From Streptomyces niveus (GTDB lineage: Bacteria > Actinomycetota > Actinomycetes > Streptomycetales > Streptomycetaceae), in contig NZ_CP018047.1 in the NCBI RefSeq assembly GCF_002009175.1, positions 2,914,001 to 2,978,000 on the forward strand: a stretch of DNA of 64,000 nucleotides. Direction: 5' to 3'. Each line of letters starts with the position of its first letter. Position 1 is the first letter of the stretch. The notes beneath the pieces are model-generated. The model was not told where the DNA came from, searched no databases, and saw nothing but the letters and a program-made list of their open reading frames with translations. Positions 21,660-31,150 of the stretch are shown piece by piece. The position numbers were made by a program, and so were the translations under genes.

Positions 21660-23537
21660 TCAGTCGGCTTTTTTCGTCTCCGGCTCCGGCTCCGGCGTGG
21701 ACTCGGGCGTGGGCTCGGCCGAGGACTCGGACGACGGCTCCGGGGCCGGGGCCGGCTCCCCGTCTCCGTCCCTGGCGCCTTCGTCGTCCTCGTTTTCGTC
21801 CTCGTCCTCCTCGTCCTCGTCCTCGTCCTCATCCCCGCGCGCCGGGAGGTCGGTCGGCAGACCGCCGGACGGCTGCTTGACCGCCGCCCGGCTCGTCCCT
21901 TGTCCGTCCCGGTCGTCGAACGACTCCATCGGCAGGAAGTCGTACGGCTCCCGCGCCGGGGCGGCGCCGTCCGGCGTGGGCGGACCGTCCGCCCCGCCCC
22001 CGGCGGTACCGTCACCCTTCTCGCGCCCCTCGGGCCCCTCGTCCGCGGCCTCCTCCGCCGCTCCCGCTCCCCGCCGCCACGGCGCCCCCCGCCACCAGGC
22101 GCTCTTCGTCGCGGTCCCGTCCACCGGACTGTCCGGCGGGGCTTCCGTCGAGGCCGCGCTCCGACCCGCCGCGCCCGCCCCTGGCGCCTCCGCCACCGGT
22201 TCCGGCTCGCCCGGCGCGTCCACCACGTCCGTCCGGGGCCGCTTCCACAGCCGCCAGGCCCGTACCGTCAGCGCCGCCGGTACCCCGATGCCCACCGTCC
22301 AGACCAGCGCGGCGGCCCCGGTCAGCCACCACACCGGCCCGAACTCGGCCAGCCGCCCCGTCCCCATCGGCCCGCCCGCCACGGCGGCCAGCGCCCCCGT
22401 CAGCACCGCGCATCCGGCGCCCGCGAGCGCCGCCGCGAGCGCGGTGTCGCCCGCGCCCCAGGCCTCGTCCCGCTCGGCGTAGGGCGGGGCGGCGACCCGT
22501 ACCGTGAACCAGGCGATCACCAGCCCGGCCGCCACGGGCACGACACCAGCCGCCCACGTCACGGGCATGCCGGGCCCCTCGGCGGGCACGGCCGCCAGCA
22601 GCGGGAAGGGCGGCAGCGCGGGGCTGCCCGTGACGGCGAGCGGCGTGACCGTCGCCGACGTGCCGAGCGCGAAGCCGGGGCCGAGGGCGTACGAGGCGGC
22701 CCAGACCGCGGCGTTCGGGAGCAGGGCGACGGACAGCAGCAGTACGGCGATCCGCCCGGACCAGGCGGCGGCCAGTTGCAGGAAGGTTTCCTGCGCGGTG
22801 TCCGCGTGCCACAGCAGCGAGCAGACGACGAGGAGCAGCCCGCCGCCCAGCAGCGCCCCCGTCCCGGCGGTCGCCGACCGCATCACGACGACGGCCCGGC
22901 GGCGCCGCCCGGCCGCCCCGGCCGACGGGGCCGCAGGCGTGTCCGGCCGGCCGGGGCGGCGCAGCCGGTCGAGCAGTGGACTCAGCGGCCGGCCACTCGC
23001 CACCCAGACCCCCGCCGCGGCCGACAGCACGGGCACGAGGGGCAGTTCGAGCGCCGTACCGAACGTGTTCGTGGAGAGCGCCCCGCCTCGCGCGTAGAGC
23101 ATGACAGCGCAGCCGACCAGCAGATATCCGCCGGCGACCGTGCACAGCGCGCCGAGCGCCGTGAGCTGGGCCCGGCCCTCGTCGGGCTCCAGCGCGTCAC
23201 GCGCCGACCGGTAGACCAGCCACACCGGCAGCGCCATGACCAGCAGCGGTACCACTCCGACGGGCGCGGGCACCCCGGAGAGGGTGTCGGGCCGTACGAG
23301 CTCCGCGCCGTGGGCCAGCAGCCACAGGGCGGCCGCGATACGCAGGGCTCCGCCGGCGCCGCTGTCGGGGTACGGGGAGCTGATCCACGCGGCGATGACC
23401 AGCGCGGCGAGGGAGACGAGGCCGAGCGCCGCCGCGAACGCGCCCCGGAGGAACGCGGCGGTCAGCGCGGCGGCCCGGCCCCGCTCGGTGGCCGAGGCCG
23501 AGGACAACGTGGTGCCGCGCTCGCTCACTTGGGTCAC
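21660..23537 (-). CDS. DUF6350 (PerM-like) multi-pass membrane protein
   Basis: About 625 residues from the GTG at 23537 (the open frame extends to a TTG at 23603, adding 22 unlikely residues). The N-terminal 400 residues contain around ten hydrophobic helices, for example AFAAALGLVSLAALVIAAWI, GVVPLLVMALPVWLVYRSA and VVPVAAGLVIAWFTVRVA. The C-terminal 200 residues are a Pro/Glu/Asp-rich disordered tail with a run of about 20 acidic residues (DEDEDEDEEDEDENEDDE). The family is sometimes labelled cell division protein PerM in actinobacteria; that role is not evident here. It is divergent from the HTH gene across a short AT-rich gap. Confidence 0.82.
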   Translation of the reverse strand: MTQVSERGTTLSSASATERGRAAALTAAFLRGAFAAALGLVSLAALVIAAWISSPYPDSGAGGALRIAAALWLLAHGAELVRPDTLSGVPAPVGVVPLLVMALPVWLVYRSARDALEPDEGRAQLTALGALCTVAGGYLLVGCAVMLYARGGALSTNTFGTALELPLVPVLSAAAGVWVASGRPLSPLLDRLRRPGRPDTPAAPSAGAAGRRRRAVVVMRSATAGTGALLGGGLLLVVCSLLWHADTAQETFLQLAAAWSGRIAVLLLSVALLPNAAVWAASYALGPGFALGTSATVTPLAVTGSPALPPFPLLAAVPAEGPGMPVTWAAGVVPVAAGLVIAWFTVRVAAPPYAERDEAWGAGDTALAAALAGAGCAVLTGALAAVAGGPMGTGRLAEFGPVWWLTGAAALVWTVGIGVPAALTVRAWRLWKRPRTDVVDAPGEPEPVAEAPGAGAAGRSAASTEAPPDSPVDGTATKSAWWRGAPWRRGAGAAEEAADEGPEGREKGDGTAGGGADGPPTPDGAAPAREPYDFLPMESFDDRDGQGTSRAAVKQPSGGLPTDLPARGDEDEDEDEEDEDENEDDEGARDGDGEPAPAPEPSSESSAEPTPESTPEPEPETKKAD

Positions 23538-23586
23538 GGCGCCATGCTGCCAACGACACGCGCTTAAACCGCGTAACAGGCGGATA

Positions 23587-23640
23587 GCCGTTGTGTCGCT
23601 CAATATACGTTTATGTACTTTTTCGGCCAGTACAGTGCTG
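23587..23640. promoter_or_regulatory. AT-rich divergent promoter region
   Basis: The 116-bp gap between divergent genes contains the most AT-rich stretch of the neighbourhood (CAATATACGTTTATGTACTT). A possible -10, TACAGT (23631-23636), lies 18 bp before the plus-strand ATG; no matching -35 was found, so the assignment is tentative. Confidence 0.4.
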
Positions 23641-23653
23641 CGGGGAGTTCTTC

Positions 23654-25009
23654 ATGACGCAGAGCACCACTCATTCCTCTTCGGTGCCTACGCTTCCCTC
23701 CCCGAAAGAGCGCCGCAGACTGCGCGAGGCCATGGACAAGACCGAGAAGCAGGTCGCGACGGCGGTGGGGGTCACCCGAAGGACCGTCAGATCATGGGAG
23801 ACCGGGCGTACGACACCGCTGGGGCGCAAGCGCGAGACGTACGCCCGGCTGCTGGCCGCGTACGCGGCGGAACTCGACGAGAAGAAGCGCGGGAAGGGGA
23901 GGCACCGGCCGAAGGACCCGGAGAACACCCCGGCGAAGCAGGCGACCACGGCTTTCACCGAGGCGCCCGCACCCGCTCCGGAGCCCACCACGCCACCCGA
24001 GCCGGAACCCCGCACCGACAGCACCTCCCTCAAGGACGTCCTCCCCGGCGAACCCTCGCCCTCGTCCCGGCCCACGCCCTCACGCAAGAAGCCTCTCAAC
24101 CGCCGTCCCGTCCGCACGGTCAAGGAGGACAACCGGTCCCGGCAGAGCGCCCAGCGCCGCAAGGAGAAGGCCGAGGCCATGGCCGGGGCCGCCGCCGCCG
24201 AGGCCGCCAGGCTGACACCCGCTCAGGCCTTCGACGAGCTGTACGCGTACGCCGCTCCCGCCCTCGTACGCCAGACGTATCTGCTCACCGGGCGTCGCAC
24301 GCTCGCCCAGGAATCCGTCGAGCGCGCCTTCCAGCTGGCCTGGCACCGCTGGCCCGAGGTCGCCGTCGACGCCGATCCGGCGGGCTGGGTGCGGGGGGCG
24401 GCGTACGACCACGCGACAGCGCCCTGGCACCGGTTCCGGCGCGCGTGCCGGCACCCGGATCCGTTCACCGGGGAACGCGACGGACGCGCGCTGCGCCGGA
24501 CGCTGCTCGATCTGCCGCCGATGTACCGGCGCACGCTGCTGCTCCACGACGGTCTGGGGATCGGCCTGCCGGAGACCGCCGCCGAGACGGAGGCCACCAC
24601 GACGGCGGCCACGAACCGGCTGCTGCACGCGCGTGAGGCCGTCGTCGAGCAGCTGCCCGACCTGGGGGACGAGACGGTCCTGTACGAGCGGATGCGGGAG
24701 CTGGCGGACACGGTGTCCGCGCCGGCCGTCGCGACCGCGTCCGCCGTACGCCTGGCGAGCGAGCGACGCGCCAAGTTCTGGACGCGGGTCGCGATCGCCG
24801 TCACCCTGCTGATCATCGGGGCGACGGCCTTCACGGTGGTCACGGCGCCGACGCGGTACGAACCGACGCCCGCGCCCGGCCAGCGGGTCGGCGGTGTCCC
24901 GGCCCCGAAGGGACCGCAGAAGCTGGACAAGCAGGACCTGAAGCTGCGCGACAAGCTCCGGGCCGTGCCGCTGGACGGACCGGGGCGGCTGCTGCCCCGG
25001 ATCCCCTGA
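23654..25009 (+). CDS. HTH-XRE / sigma-70-like / membrane-anchored fusion protein
   Basis: 451 residues from the ATG at 23654, 8 bases after GGGGAG. Residues 14-70 are an XRE-like helix-turn-helix (LREAMDKTEKQVATAVGVTR then RTVRSWETGRTTPLGRKRETYA). A disordered Pro/Glu/Lys-rich linker follows (75-195). Residues 205-345 look like ECF sigma regions 2 and 4 (FDELYAYAAPALVRQTYLLT, VERAFQLAWHRW, then LLDLPPMYRRTLLLHDGLGIGLPETAAETE). Near residue 380 is one membrane helix (IAVTLLIIGATAFTVVTA) and a short C-terminal tail. This order suggests a membrane-tethered regulator; whether the sigma-like part still binds polymerase is unknown. A strong terminator follows. Confidence 0.78.
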   Translation: MTQSTTHSSSVPTLPSPKERRRLREAMDKTEKQVATAVGVTRRTVRSWETGRTTPLGRKRETYARLLAAYAAELDEKKRGKGRHRPKDPENTPAKQATTAFTEAPAPAPEPTTPPEPEPRTDSTSLKDVLPGEPSPSSRPTPSRKKPLNRRPVRTVKEDNRSRQSAQRRKEKAEAMAGAAAAEAARLTPAQAFDELYAYAAPALVRQTYLLTGRRTLAQESVERAFQLAWHRWPEVAVDADPAGWVRGAAYDHATAPWHRFRRACRHPDPFTGERDGRALRRTLLDLPPMYRRTLLLHDGLGIGLPETAAETEATTTAATNRLLHAREAVVEQLPDLGDETVLYERMRELADTVSAPAVATASAVRLASERRAKFWTRVAIAVTLLIIGATAFTVVTAPTRYEPTPAPGQRVGGVPAPKGPQKLDKQDLKLRDKLRAVPLDGPGRLLPRIP

Positions 25010-25033
25010 CGCGCGGCGAGATTCCGTCCGCGC

Positions 25034-25079
25034 ACGCGCGTGGGCCCGCACCACCTGAAAGGTGCGGGCCCACGCGCGT
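25034..25079. terminator. Strong bidirectional terminator before sucD
   Basis: Perfect 19-bp stem (ACGCGCGTGGGCCCGCACC and its complement) with loop ACCTGAAA, between the convergent HTH-sigma gene and sucD. Confidence 0.85.
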
Positions 25080-25137
25080 TGTGCGGCAGTTCAACCGCCG
25101 TACTCGTTACGACCGTACCGCCATGAGCCGACCGGCG

Positions 25138-26022
25138 TCAGCCCGCGAGGATCGCCCGGGCGAGGCCGGCCGTCTCGGTGGGCGTCTTGCCGACCTTGAC
25201 GCCCGCGGCCTCAAGGGCCTCCTTCTTCGCCGCCGCGGTGCCCGACGAGCCGGAGACGATGGCGCCGGCGTGGCCCATCGTCTTGCCTTCGGGCGCCGTG
25301 AAGCCCGCGACGTAGCCGACGACCGGCTTCGTCACGTGCTTGGCGATGAAGTCGGCCGCGCGCTCCTCGGCGTCGCCGCCGATCTCGCCGATCATCACGA
25401 TGAGGTCGGTGTCGGGGTCGGCCTCGAACGCCTTGAGGGCGTCGATGTGCGTCGTACCGATGACCGGGTCGCCGCCGATGCCGATGGCGGACGAGAAGCC
25501 GATGTCACGCAGTTCGTACATCATCTGGTAGGTCAGCGTGCCGGACTTGGACACGAGACCGATCCGGCCGGGCTTGGTGATGTCGCCCGGGATGATGCCG
25601 GCGTTGGACTGGCCGGGCGTGATGAGACCGGGGCAGTTGGGGCCGATGATCCGGGTCTTGTTGCCCTTGCTCGACGCGTACGCCCAGAAGGCGGCGGAGT
25701 CGTGCACCGCGATGCCCTCGGTGATCACGACGGCGAGACCGATCTCGGCGTCGATGGCCTCGACGACCGCGGCCTTGGCGTGGGCCGGCGGCACGAAGAG
25801 GACGGACACGTCGGCGCCCGTCTTCTCGATGGCTTCCTTGACGGAGCCGAAGACCGGGACGTCGGTGCCGTCGAAGTCGACGGACGTGCCCGCCTTGCGC
25901 GGGTTGACTCCGCCGACGATGTTGGTGCCGTCAGCGAGCATGAGCTTGGTGTGCTTCATGCCGGTGGCACCGGTCATCCCCTGGACGATGACCTTGCTTT
26001 CCTTGGTCAGGAAAATAGCCAT
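25138..26022 (-). CDS. sucD: Succinyl-CoA synthetase alpha subunit
   Basis: 294 residues from the ATG at 26022. With SucC it interconverts succinyl-CoA and succinate with nucleotide phosphorylation in the TCA cycle. Visible: the CoA-binding Rossmann motif [19 protein letters not shown], the segment [14 protein letters not shown], and the phospho-histidine in [16 protein letters not shown]. It follows sucC after 20 bp. Confidence 0.97.
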   Translation of the reverse strand: MAIFLTKESKVIVQGMTGATGMKHTKLMLADGTNIVGGVNPRKAGTSVDFDGTDVPVFGSVKEAIEKTGADVSVLFVPPAHAKAAVVEAIDAEIGLAVVITEGIAVHDSAAFWAYASSKGNKTRIIGPNCPGLITPGQSNAGIIPGDITKPGRIGLVSKSGTLTYQMMYELRDIGFSSAIGIGGDPVIGTTHIDALKAFEADPDTDLIVMIGEIGGDAEERAADFIAKHVTKPVVGYVAGFTAPEGKTMGHAGAIVSGSSGTAAAKKEALEAAGVKVGKTPTETAGLARAILAG

Positions 26023-26042
26023 GGTGTTGGTGACCTTTACCT

Positions 26043-27218
26043 TTACTTCGCAGCCGCGAGCTCGGCGGCCTTGTCGGCCGCGCCGTCCATGGTGTCCACG
26101 CGCTGTACGAGCGGGTGGTTGGCGTCCGACAGGATCTTGCGACCCAGCTCCGCGTTGTTGCCGTCGAGGCGAACGACCAGGGGCTTGCTGACGGTCTCGC
26201 CCTTGGACTTGAGCAGTTCCAGGGCCTGCACGATGCCGTTGGCGACCTCGTCGCACGCGGTGATGCCGCCGAAGACGTTGACGAAGACGGACTTGACGTC
26301 CGGGTCGCCGAGGATGATCTCCAGGCCGTTCGCCATGACCTCGGCCGAAGCGCCGCCGCCGATGTCGAGGAAGTTGGCGGGCTTCACGCCGCCGTGGGCC
26401 TCGCCCGCGTAAGCGACGACGTCGAGGGTGCTCATGACGAGCCCCGCGCCGTTGCCGATGATGCCGACCTCGCCGTCGAGCTTGACGTAGTTGAGGTTCT
26501 TGGCCTTGGCCGCGGCTTCGAGGGGGTTGGCCGCGGCCTTGTCCTCAAGCGCCTCGTGGTCGGGCTGGCGGAAGTCGGCGTTCTCGTCGAGCGAGACCTT
26601 GCCGTCCAGCGCGATGATCTTGCCGTCACCGGACTTGATCAGCGGGTTGACCTCGACGAGCAGGGCGTCTTCCTTGATGAAGACGGTCCACAGCTGCTGG
26701 AGGACGTCGGCGACCTGGCCGGCGATCTCGGCCGGGAACTTCGCGGCGGCGACGATCTCGGCGGCCTTCTCCGGGGTGCAGCCCTCGTTGGCGTCGACGG
26801 GGATCTTGGCGAGCGCCTCGGGGTTCTCCTCGGCGACGACCTCGATCTCCACACCGCCCTCGACGGAGGCCATGGCCAGGAAGGTGCGGTTGGTGCGGTC
26901 GAGGAGGAAGGAGACGTAGTACTCCTCCGCGATGTCCGCCGTCTGGGCCAGCATCACCTTGTGGACCGTGTGGCCCTTGATGTCCATGCCCAGAATGGCG
27001 TCGGCCTTGGCGACCGCGTCGGCCGGGTCGGTGGCCAGCTTCACGCCGCCGGCCTTGCCTCGGCCGCCGACCTTGACCTGCGCCTTGACGACAGCCTTGC
27101 CGCCGAGACGCGTCGCCACCTCGCGCGCCGCCTCAGGCGTTTCGATGACTTCACCGGCCAGCACCGGTACACCGTGCTTGGCGAAGAGGTCCCTCGCCTG
27201 GTACTCGAACAGGTCCAC
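26043..27218 (-). CDS. sucC: Succinyl-CoA synthetase beta subunit
   Basis: 391 residues from a GTG at 27218. The N-terminus [19 protein letters not shown] and the ATP-grasp stretch [20 protein letters not shown] are typical. The C-terminal domain has [20 protein letters not shown] and [20 protein letters not shown], which form the subunit interface and CoA-ligase fold. It is the first gene of sucCD. Confidence 0.97.
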   Translation of the reverse strand: MDLFEYQARDLFAKHGVPVLAGEVIETPEAAREVATRLGGKAVVKAQVKVGGRGKAGGVKLATDPADAVAKADAILGMDIKGHTVHKVMLAQTADIAEEYYVSFLLDRTNRTFLAMASVEGGVEIEVVAEENPEALAKIPVDANEGCTPEKAAEIVAAAKFPAEIAGQVADVLQQLWTVFIKEDALLVEVNPLIKSGDGKIIALDGKVSLDENADFRQPDHEALEDKAAANPLEAAAKAKNLNYVKLDGEVGIIGNGAGLVMSTLDVVAYAGEAHGGVKPANFLDIGGGASAEVMANGLEIILGDPDVKSVFVNVFGGITACDEVANGIVQALELLKSKGETVSKPLVVRLDGNNAELGRKILSDANHPLVQRVDTMDGAADKAAELAAAK

Positions 27219-27386
27219 GCGCGTCCGTCCCTTGTCTGTCTTCTAAGATTCGCAGTGATCGCGGTTCGTAATCTGCGTGGGCGTGCCGCGATGGGCAACG
27301 TGACTGCACTTGTCACAAGGAAGGCGCAGACTTAAGTCCCGGAGCGCGGCATGTCCGTCTCGCAGGTTATCCCCGTGGGCCGTGGA

Positions 27387-27457
27387 CCCCTAAATCACAG
27401 ATCACCCCTGAGCGGTGATACCTGTCACAGACACGGGGAACCGGGGGATCTAGGGGG
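27387..27457 (-). promoter_or_regulatory. Large stem structure between the VWA gene and sucC
   Basis: An outer imperfect stem (ACCCCTAAATC at 27387 and GATCTAGGGGG at 27448, the latter spanning the VWA stop codon) encloses an inner inverted repeat (ATCACAGATCACC at 27394; GGTGATACCTGTCAC at 27413-27427). It could terminate the VWA transcript, or the inner part could be an operator for sucCD, whose start is about 170 bp further on. Confidence 0.45.
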
Positions 27458-28664
27458 TGGCGGTGTCCGGTATCGGCAGGGGACGCTTCTCGATCGCCGC
27501 CGCCATCACCTCCGGGAACAGGTCGGGGGTGCAGGCGAAGGCCGGGGCGCCGAGTGCGGCGAGTGCCGCCGCGTGGTCACGGTCGTAGGCGGGCGCGCCC
27601 TCGTCGGACAGCGCGAGCAGCGCCACGAACTGGGTGCCCGACGCCTTCATCGCCGCGACCCGCTTCAGCATCTCGTCGCGGATCCCGCCCTCGTACAGGT
27701 CGCTGATCAGGACGACGACGGTGTCGGCGGGCCTGGTGATCCGTGACTGGCAGTAGGCGAGCGCGCGATTGATGTCCGTGCCACCGCCGAGCTGGGTGCC
27801 GAACAGGACATCGACGGGGTCGTCCAGCTGGTCGGTGAGGTCGACGACCGCCGTGTCGAAGACGACGAGGCGGGTCGAGATGGAGCGCATCGAGGCGAGG
27901 ACGGCGCCGAAGACGGAGGCGTAGACGACGGACGCGGCCATCGACCCCGACTGGTCGATGCAGAGGACGACCTCCTTCTTCACGGACTGCGAGGCGCGGC
28001 CGTATCCGATGAGGCGTTCGGGGACGACCGTGCCGTACTCCGGCAGGTAGTTCTTGAGGTTCGCGCGGATCGTGCGGTCCCAGTCGATGTCCCGGTGGCG
28101 CGGCCGGTTGATCCGCGCGGAACGGTCGAGGGCGCCGGTGAGTGTGGCGCGGGTGCGGGTGGCGAGCCGCTTCTCGATGTCGGCGACGACCTTCCGTACG
28201 ACGGCGCGCGCCGTCTCCTTGGTCGTCTCGGGCATGGCCTTGTTGAGGGAGAGGAGCGTGCCGACGAGATGGACGTCCGCCTCCACGGCCTCCAGCATTT
28301 CCGGTTCGAGCAGGAGCGCGGAGAGACCGAGCCGCTGGATCGCGTCGCGCTGCATGACCTGGACGACGGAACTGGGGAAGTACGTCCGGATGTCGCCGAG
28401 CCAGCGGGCGACGGAGGGGGCGGACGCGCCGAGCCCCGCGGAGCGGTTGCCGGTGCTCTTCCTGGCCGTGCCGGTGTCCCCGCCTCCGTACAGAGCGGTC
28501 AGCGCGCCGTCCATCGCCGCGTCCTGGCCGGTGAGCTGACGTCCGGTGCCGTCGGCCGAGGCGCCGCCGAGGACCAGGCGCCAGCGCCGCAGCCGCTCGT
28601 CGGCCGCGTCGTCCGCCGTGGTGGTCGTGCCGCTCGTGCCATTCGTCGTGCCGGTCGTTGTCAT
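27450..28664 (-). CDS. VWA domain protein of a MoxR cluster
   Basis: 404 residues. After a Thr-rich start and a helical region, a von Willebrand A domain (about 210-390) begins VVLCIDQSGSMAASVVYASV, giving the MIDAS metal motif DxSxS. Further MIDAS elements are LGGGTDINRALAYC (Thr) and LISDLYEGG (Asp). VWA proteins of this kind work with MoxR AAA ATPases, often as adaptors or metal-dependent binding modules. Its ATG overlaps the DUF5682 stop by 4 bp, so it is the last gene of a three-gene operon. The cellular target is unknown. Confidence 0.88.
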   Translation of the reverse strand: MTTTGTTNGTSGTTTTADDAADERLRRWRLVLGGASADGTGRQLTGQDAAMDGALTALYGGGDTGTARKSTGNRSAGLGASAPSVARWLGDIRTYFPSSVVQVMQRDAIQRLGLSALLLEPEMLEAVEADVHLVGTLLSLNKAMPETTKETARAVVRKVVADIEKRLATRTRATLTGALDRSARINRPRHRDIDWDRTIRANLKNYLPEYGTVVPERLIGYGRASQSVKKEVVLCIDQSGSMAASVVYASVFGAVLASMRSISTRLVVFDTAVVDLTDQLDDPVDVLFGTQLGGGTDINRALAYCQSRITRPADTVVVLISDLYEGGIRDEMLKRVAAMKASGTQFVALLALSDEGAPAYDRDHAAALAALGAPAFACTPDLFPEVMAAAIEKRPLPIPDTATP

Positions 28665-31150
28665 CGGGCCGCCCCCGCGAGGTCGTTGTCGTCGTGCTCA
28701 GGGCTGGGCGGACGGTCCTGGAGCGCCGGTCCGCCGCCGAGGAGAAGGCGCACGACCGGGAGGACGGCGTCCGCGCGGGTCTCGTCGACACCCGCTCCGA
28801 AGCCGGGGACTCCCGCCTCGGAACGGCCGGGCCGCCCGCCGCCTCCCGCCGGTCCGCGCCGGACCAACTCGCCGAGCGTGCGGCGCACTCCCGGTTCGTA
28901 CGCGGAGAACGTACGGCGCAGCAGTGGCAGCACGTCGGTGAAGGAGCCGTCCGGCACCCCGGTCAGCCAGGTGTCCACGAGGCCGAGCAGCCGTTCGTCG
29001 TGGACCAGGAGCATTCCGCCGCCGGACGCTCCTCCGACGAACCCCTCGATCCAGGCCGCCGCGTCGGCCGGCGGCGAGGCGGGCGACAGGGCGAGGCCCA
29101 TGAGGCGCGCGGCCTCGTCCTCGGGAAGGCGTCCGTCGTCCAGCAGCAGCCGGGCGGATCGGCCCCGGATGACGCCGGGCACGGTGTCCCGCGCGGCCAG
29201 TTTGCGCAGCACGGCGCCCCAGCGGCCGGACAGGTCCCCGGCGGGGCGGCCGGGGGCTTCGGGCAGCAGGCCGATCGCGGTGTGGACGCTGTCGAGGTGC
29301 CCCCGCATCTCGGCCGCGCCGTCCGCGTCGAGCCCGGCGCAGGCGGGCGGCAGTCCGACGCAGATCCGCTCGGCGAGCCCGGCGGCGACTTCGCCGAGCG
29401 CCGCCGTGTCGGTGGACCGTACGTCTCCGTAGCGCAGCGAGCGGGCGAGTGCGGGCAGGGCGTGGGCGAGATGGGCGACGTCGGCGTCGAGCGCGGCGCG
29501 GTCGGCGAGGGCCTTCATCACCACGGGCAGGGCGTCGGTCAGCTCCGCCAGGAGGCACTGCTCGGCCAGGGCCGTGACATCGGCGAGCGCGGTCGCGGAG
29601 ACCGCGCGGGACTCGGCCTTGGCGGTGGCCGCCGAGAGGACGGTGGTGCCCCAGACCCCGGCCTCGGCGACCCTTACGTACAACTCGGGCTCCCAGCGCA
29701 GCCGCCAGCTCTCGCGGAAGGTGCCCGTGCTGCCGCGCCCGGTGGCCGGTTCGCCCCAGCCGATGCCGAGCAGGCGCAGCCGGTGCAGCATCCTGCTCCG
29801 GCCGGCGTCGGTCTCCTTACGGAGGTCGAGTTCCAGCTCGCGCTCCAGCGCTTCCGGCTTCAGCCGCAGCGAGCGCTGGAGCCGGGTCAGATCGCGCTGC
29901 AACGGCACGGCGGGGGCGGAGTCGGGGACCTCACCGAGGACGTCCCCGACGATGAGCCGGTCCCTGATGAGTCCGAGCGGTACGTCGGACCCGTCGCACA
30001 TGACGGCACGGATGGCGTCGGTCGTCTCGGTCAGTCCGGCGAGGGGCCGGCCGCGCATGGTGGCCAAGGTCTCGGCGAGCCGTACGGCCTCGATCACATG
30101 GGCGGAGGAGACGGGCTGGTCCTCCTCGCGCAGCAGACCGGCGACCTTGGTCATCCAGCGCTCCAGGGGGCGGTCGGGCGCGCCGAAGAGATGGCCGTAC
30201 CAGCCGGGGGAGTCGATGCCCGCGCCGTATCCGCTGTGCCTGGCCAGCCGGTGGTGCGTCCACGGCACCCAGGTCATCTCGGACTTGACCTTGGGCAGTC
30301 CCCTGAGGAGGGCGCGGTCCGCGGTGGCCGTGGTCGTCTTCACGCCGAGTGCGGGCACATGCCACGCCCCGCAGACGACGGCGACCCGGTCGTCGCCGAA
30401 CTCCTTGCGCGCGGCCCGGAGTTGGATCCGCATGTACGCCTCGCGGACCAGGTCGCGGCGGTGCCCGCCGTCCCCGTACTCCTCGCGCAGGGCCGTCATC
30501 GCCTCGCCGACTGCGGCGAACGGCGCGAACGGGTCGGAGGCGGCCCCGCGGTGTTCCACGACGTCCTCCCACCACCGCTCGGCGTCGTCGTAGCCGGCGG
30601 CTTCGGCGAGAACGGCGAGCGGATCGATGCGCAGCGCGCGGGCGGAGGCGTCGGGATCGGGACCGGCCCCCGATCCGGGACCGGCCTCCGAGTCGGGACC
30701 GGTCTCGCCGTGCGGCGTCCCGTCCTCGTCCGTGAAGGCCAGGGAGTGCGTCGCGGGGAGGTCGATGAAGCGGACCGGGACGTCGCGGGCGAGCGCCCAG
30801 CGGATCGCGACCCACTCCGGGGAGAACTCGGCCAGCGGCCAGAACGCCGCGCGCCCCGGATCGTCCACGGCGTGGGCGAGCAGCGCGACCGGCGGGCGCA
30901 TCCGGGCGTCGCCCGCGAGTGACACCAGCGCGTCGCCCTCGGGCGGGCCTTCGATCAGGACGGCCGACGGCTCGGCCGCGTCGAGCGCCGCCTGTACGGC
31001 GCGGGCCGAACCGGGCCCGTGGTGCCGGACGCCGAGCAGCAACGGACCGCTCCCGGCCAGCCGCCCCGGGATCGCGTCAGCCACCGGCGACTTGGCGGCC
31101 ACCGGGGACGCGGCGGCCGGTGTGTCCGTGTCCCGGACCGGCGTCGTCAC
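28661..31150 (-). CDS. DUF5682 family protein
   Basis: 829 residues, no signal peptide or membrane helix. The N-terminal part contains LLLGVRHHGPGSARAVQAAL followed by SAVLIEGPPEGDAL and later VAVVCGAWHVPAL. The pattern of His-rich motif, Glu-Gly motif and a later Gly-x-x-His resembles the TraB/ChaN-like fold, which is my inference. The C-terminal 450 residues are alpha-helical and Ala/Leu-rich. It is coupled by ATGA overlaps to the MoxR ATPase upstream and the VWA gene downstream. The biochemical activity is not known to me; a metal-dependent hydrolase or ligand-binding role is possible. Confidence 0.85.
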   Translation of the reverse strand: MTTPVRDTDTPAAASPVAAKSPVADAIPGRLAGSGPLLLGVRHHGPGSARAVQAALDAAEPSAVLIEGPPEGDALVSLAGDARMRPPVALLAHAVDDPGRAAFWPLAEFSPEWVAIRWALARDVPVRFIDLPATHSLAFTDEDGTPHGETGPDSEAGPGSGAGPDPDASARALRIDPLAVLAEAAGYDDAERWWEDVVEHRGAASDPFAPFAAVGEAMTALREEYGDGGHRRDLVREAYMRIQLRAARKEFGDDRVAVVCGAWHVPALGVKTTTATADRALLRGLPKVKSEMTWVPWTHHRLARHSGYGAGIDSPGWYGHLFGAPDRPLERWMTKVAGLLREEDQPVSSAHVIEAVRLAETLATMRGRPLAGLTETTDAIRAVMCDGSDVPLGLIRDRLIVGDVLGEVPDSAPAVPLQRDLTRLQRSLRLKPEALERELELDLRKETDAGRSRMLHRLRLLGIGWGEPATGRGSTGTFRESWRLRWEPELYVRVAEAGVWGTTVLSAATAKAESRAVSATALADVTALAEQCLLAELTDALPVVMKALADRAALDADVAHLAHALPALARSLRYGDVRSTDTAALGEVAAGLAERICVGLPPACAGLDADGAAEMRGHLDSVHTAIGLLPEAPGRPAGDLSGRWGAVLRKLAARDTVPGVIRGRSARLLLDDGRLPEDEAARLMGLALSPASPPADAAAWIEGFVGGASGGGMLLVHDERLLGLVDTWLTGVPDGSFTDVLPLLRRTFSAYEPGVRRTLGELVRRGPAGGGGRPGRSEAGVPGFGAGVDETRADAVLPVVRLLLGGGPALQDRPPSPEHDDNDLAGAAR

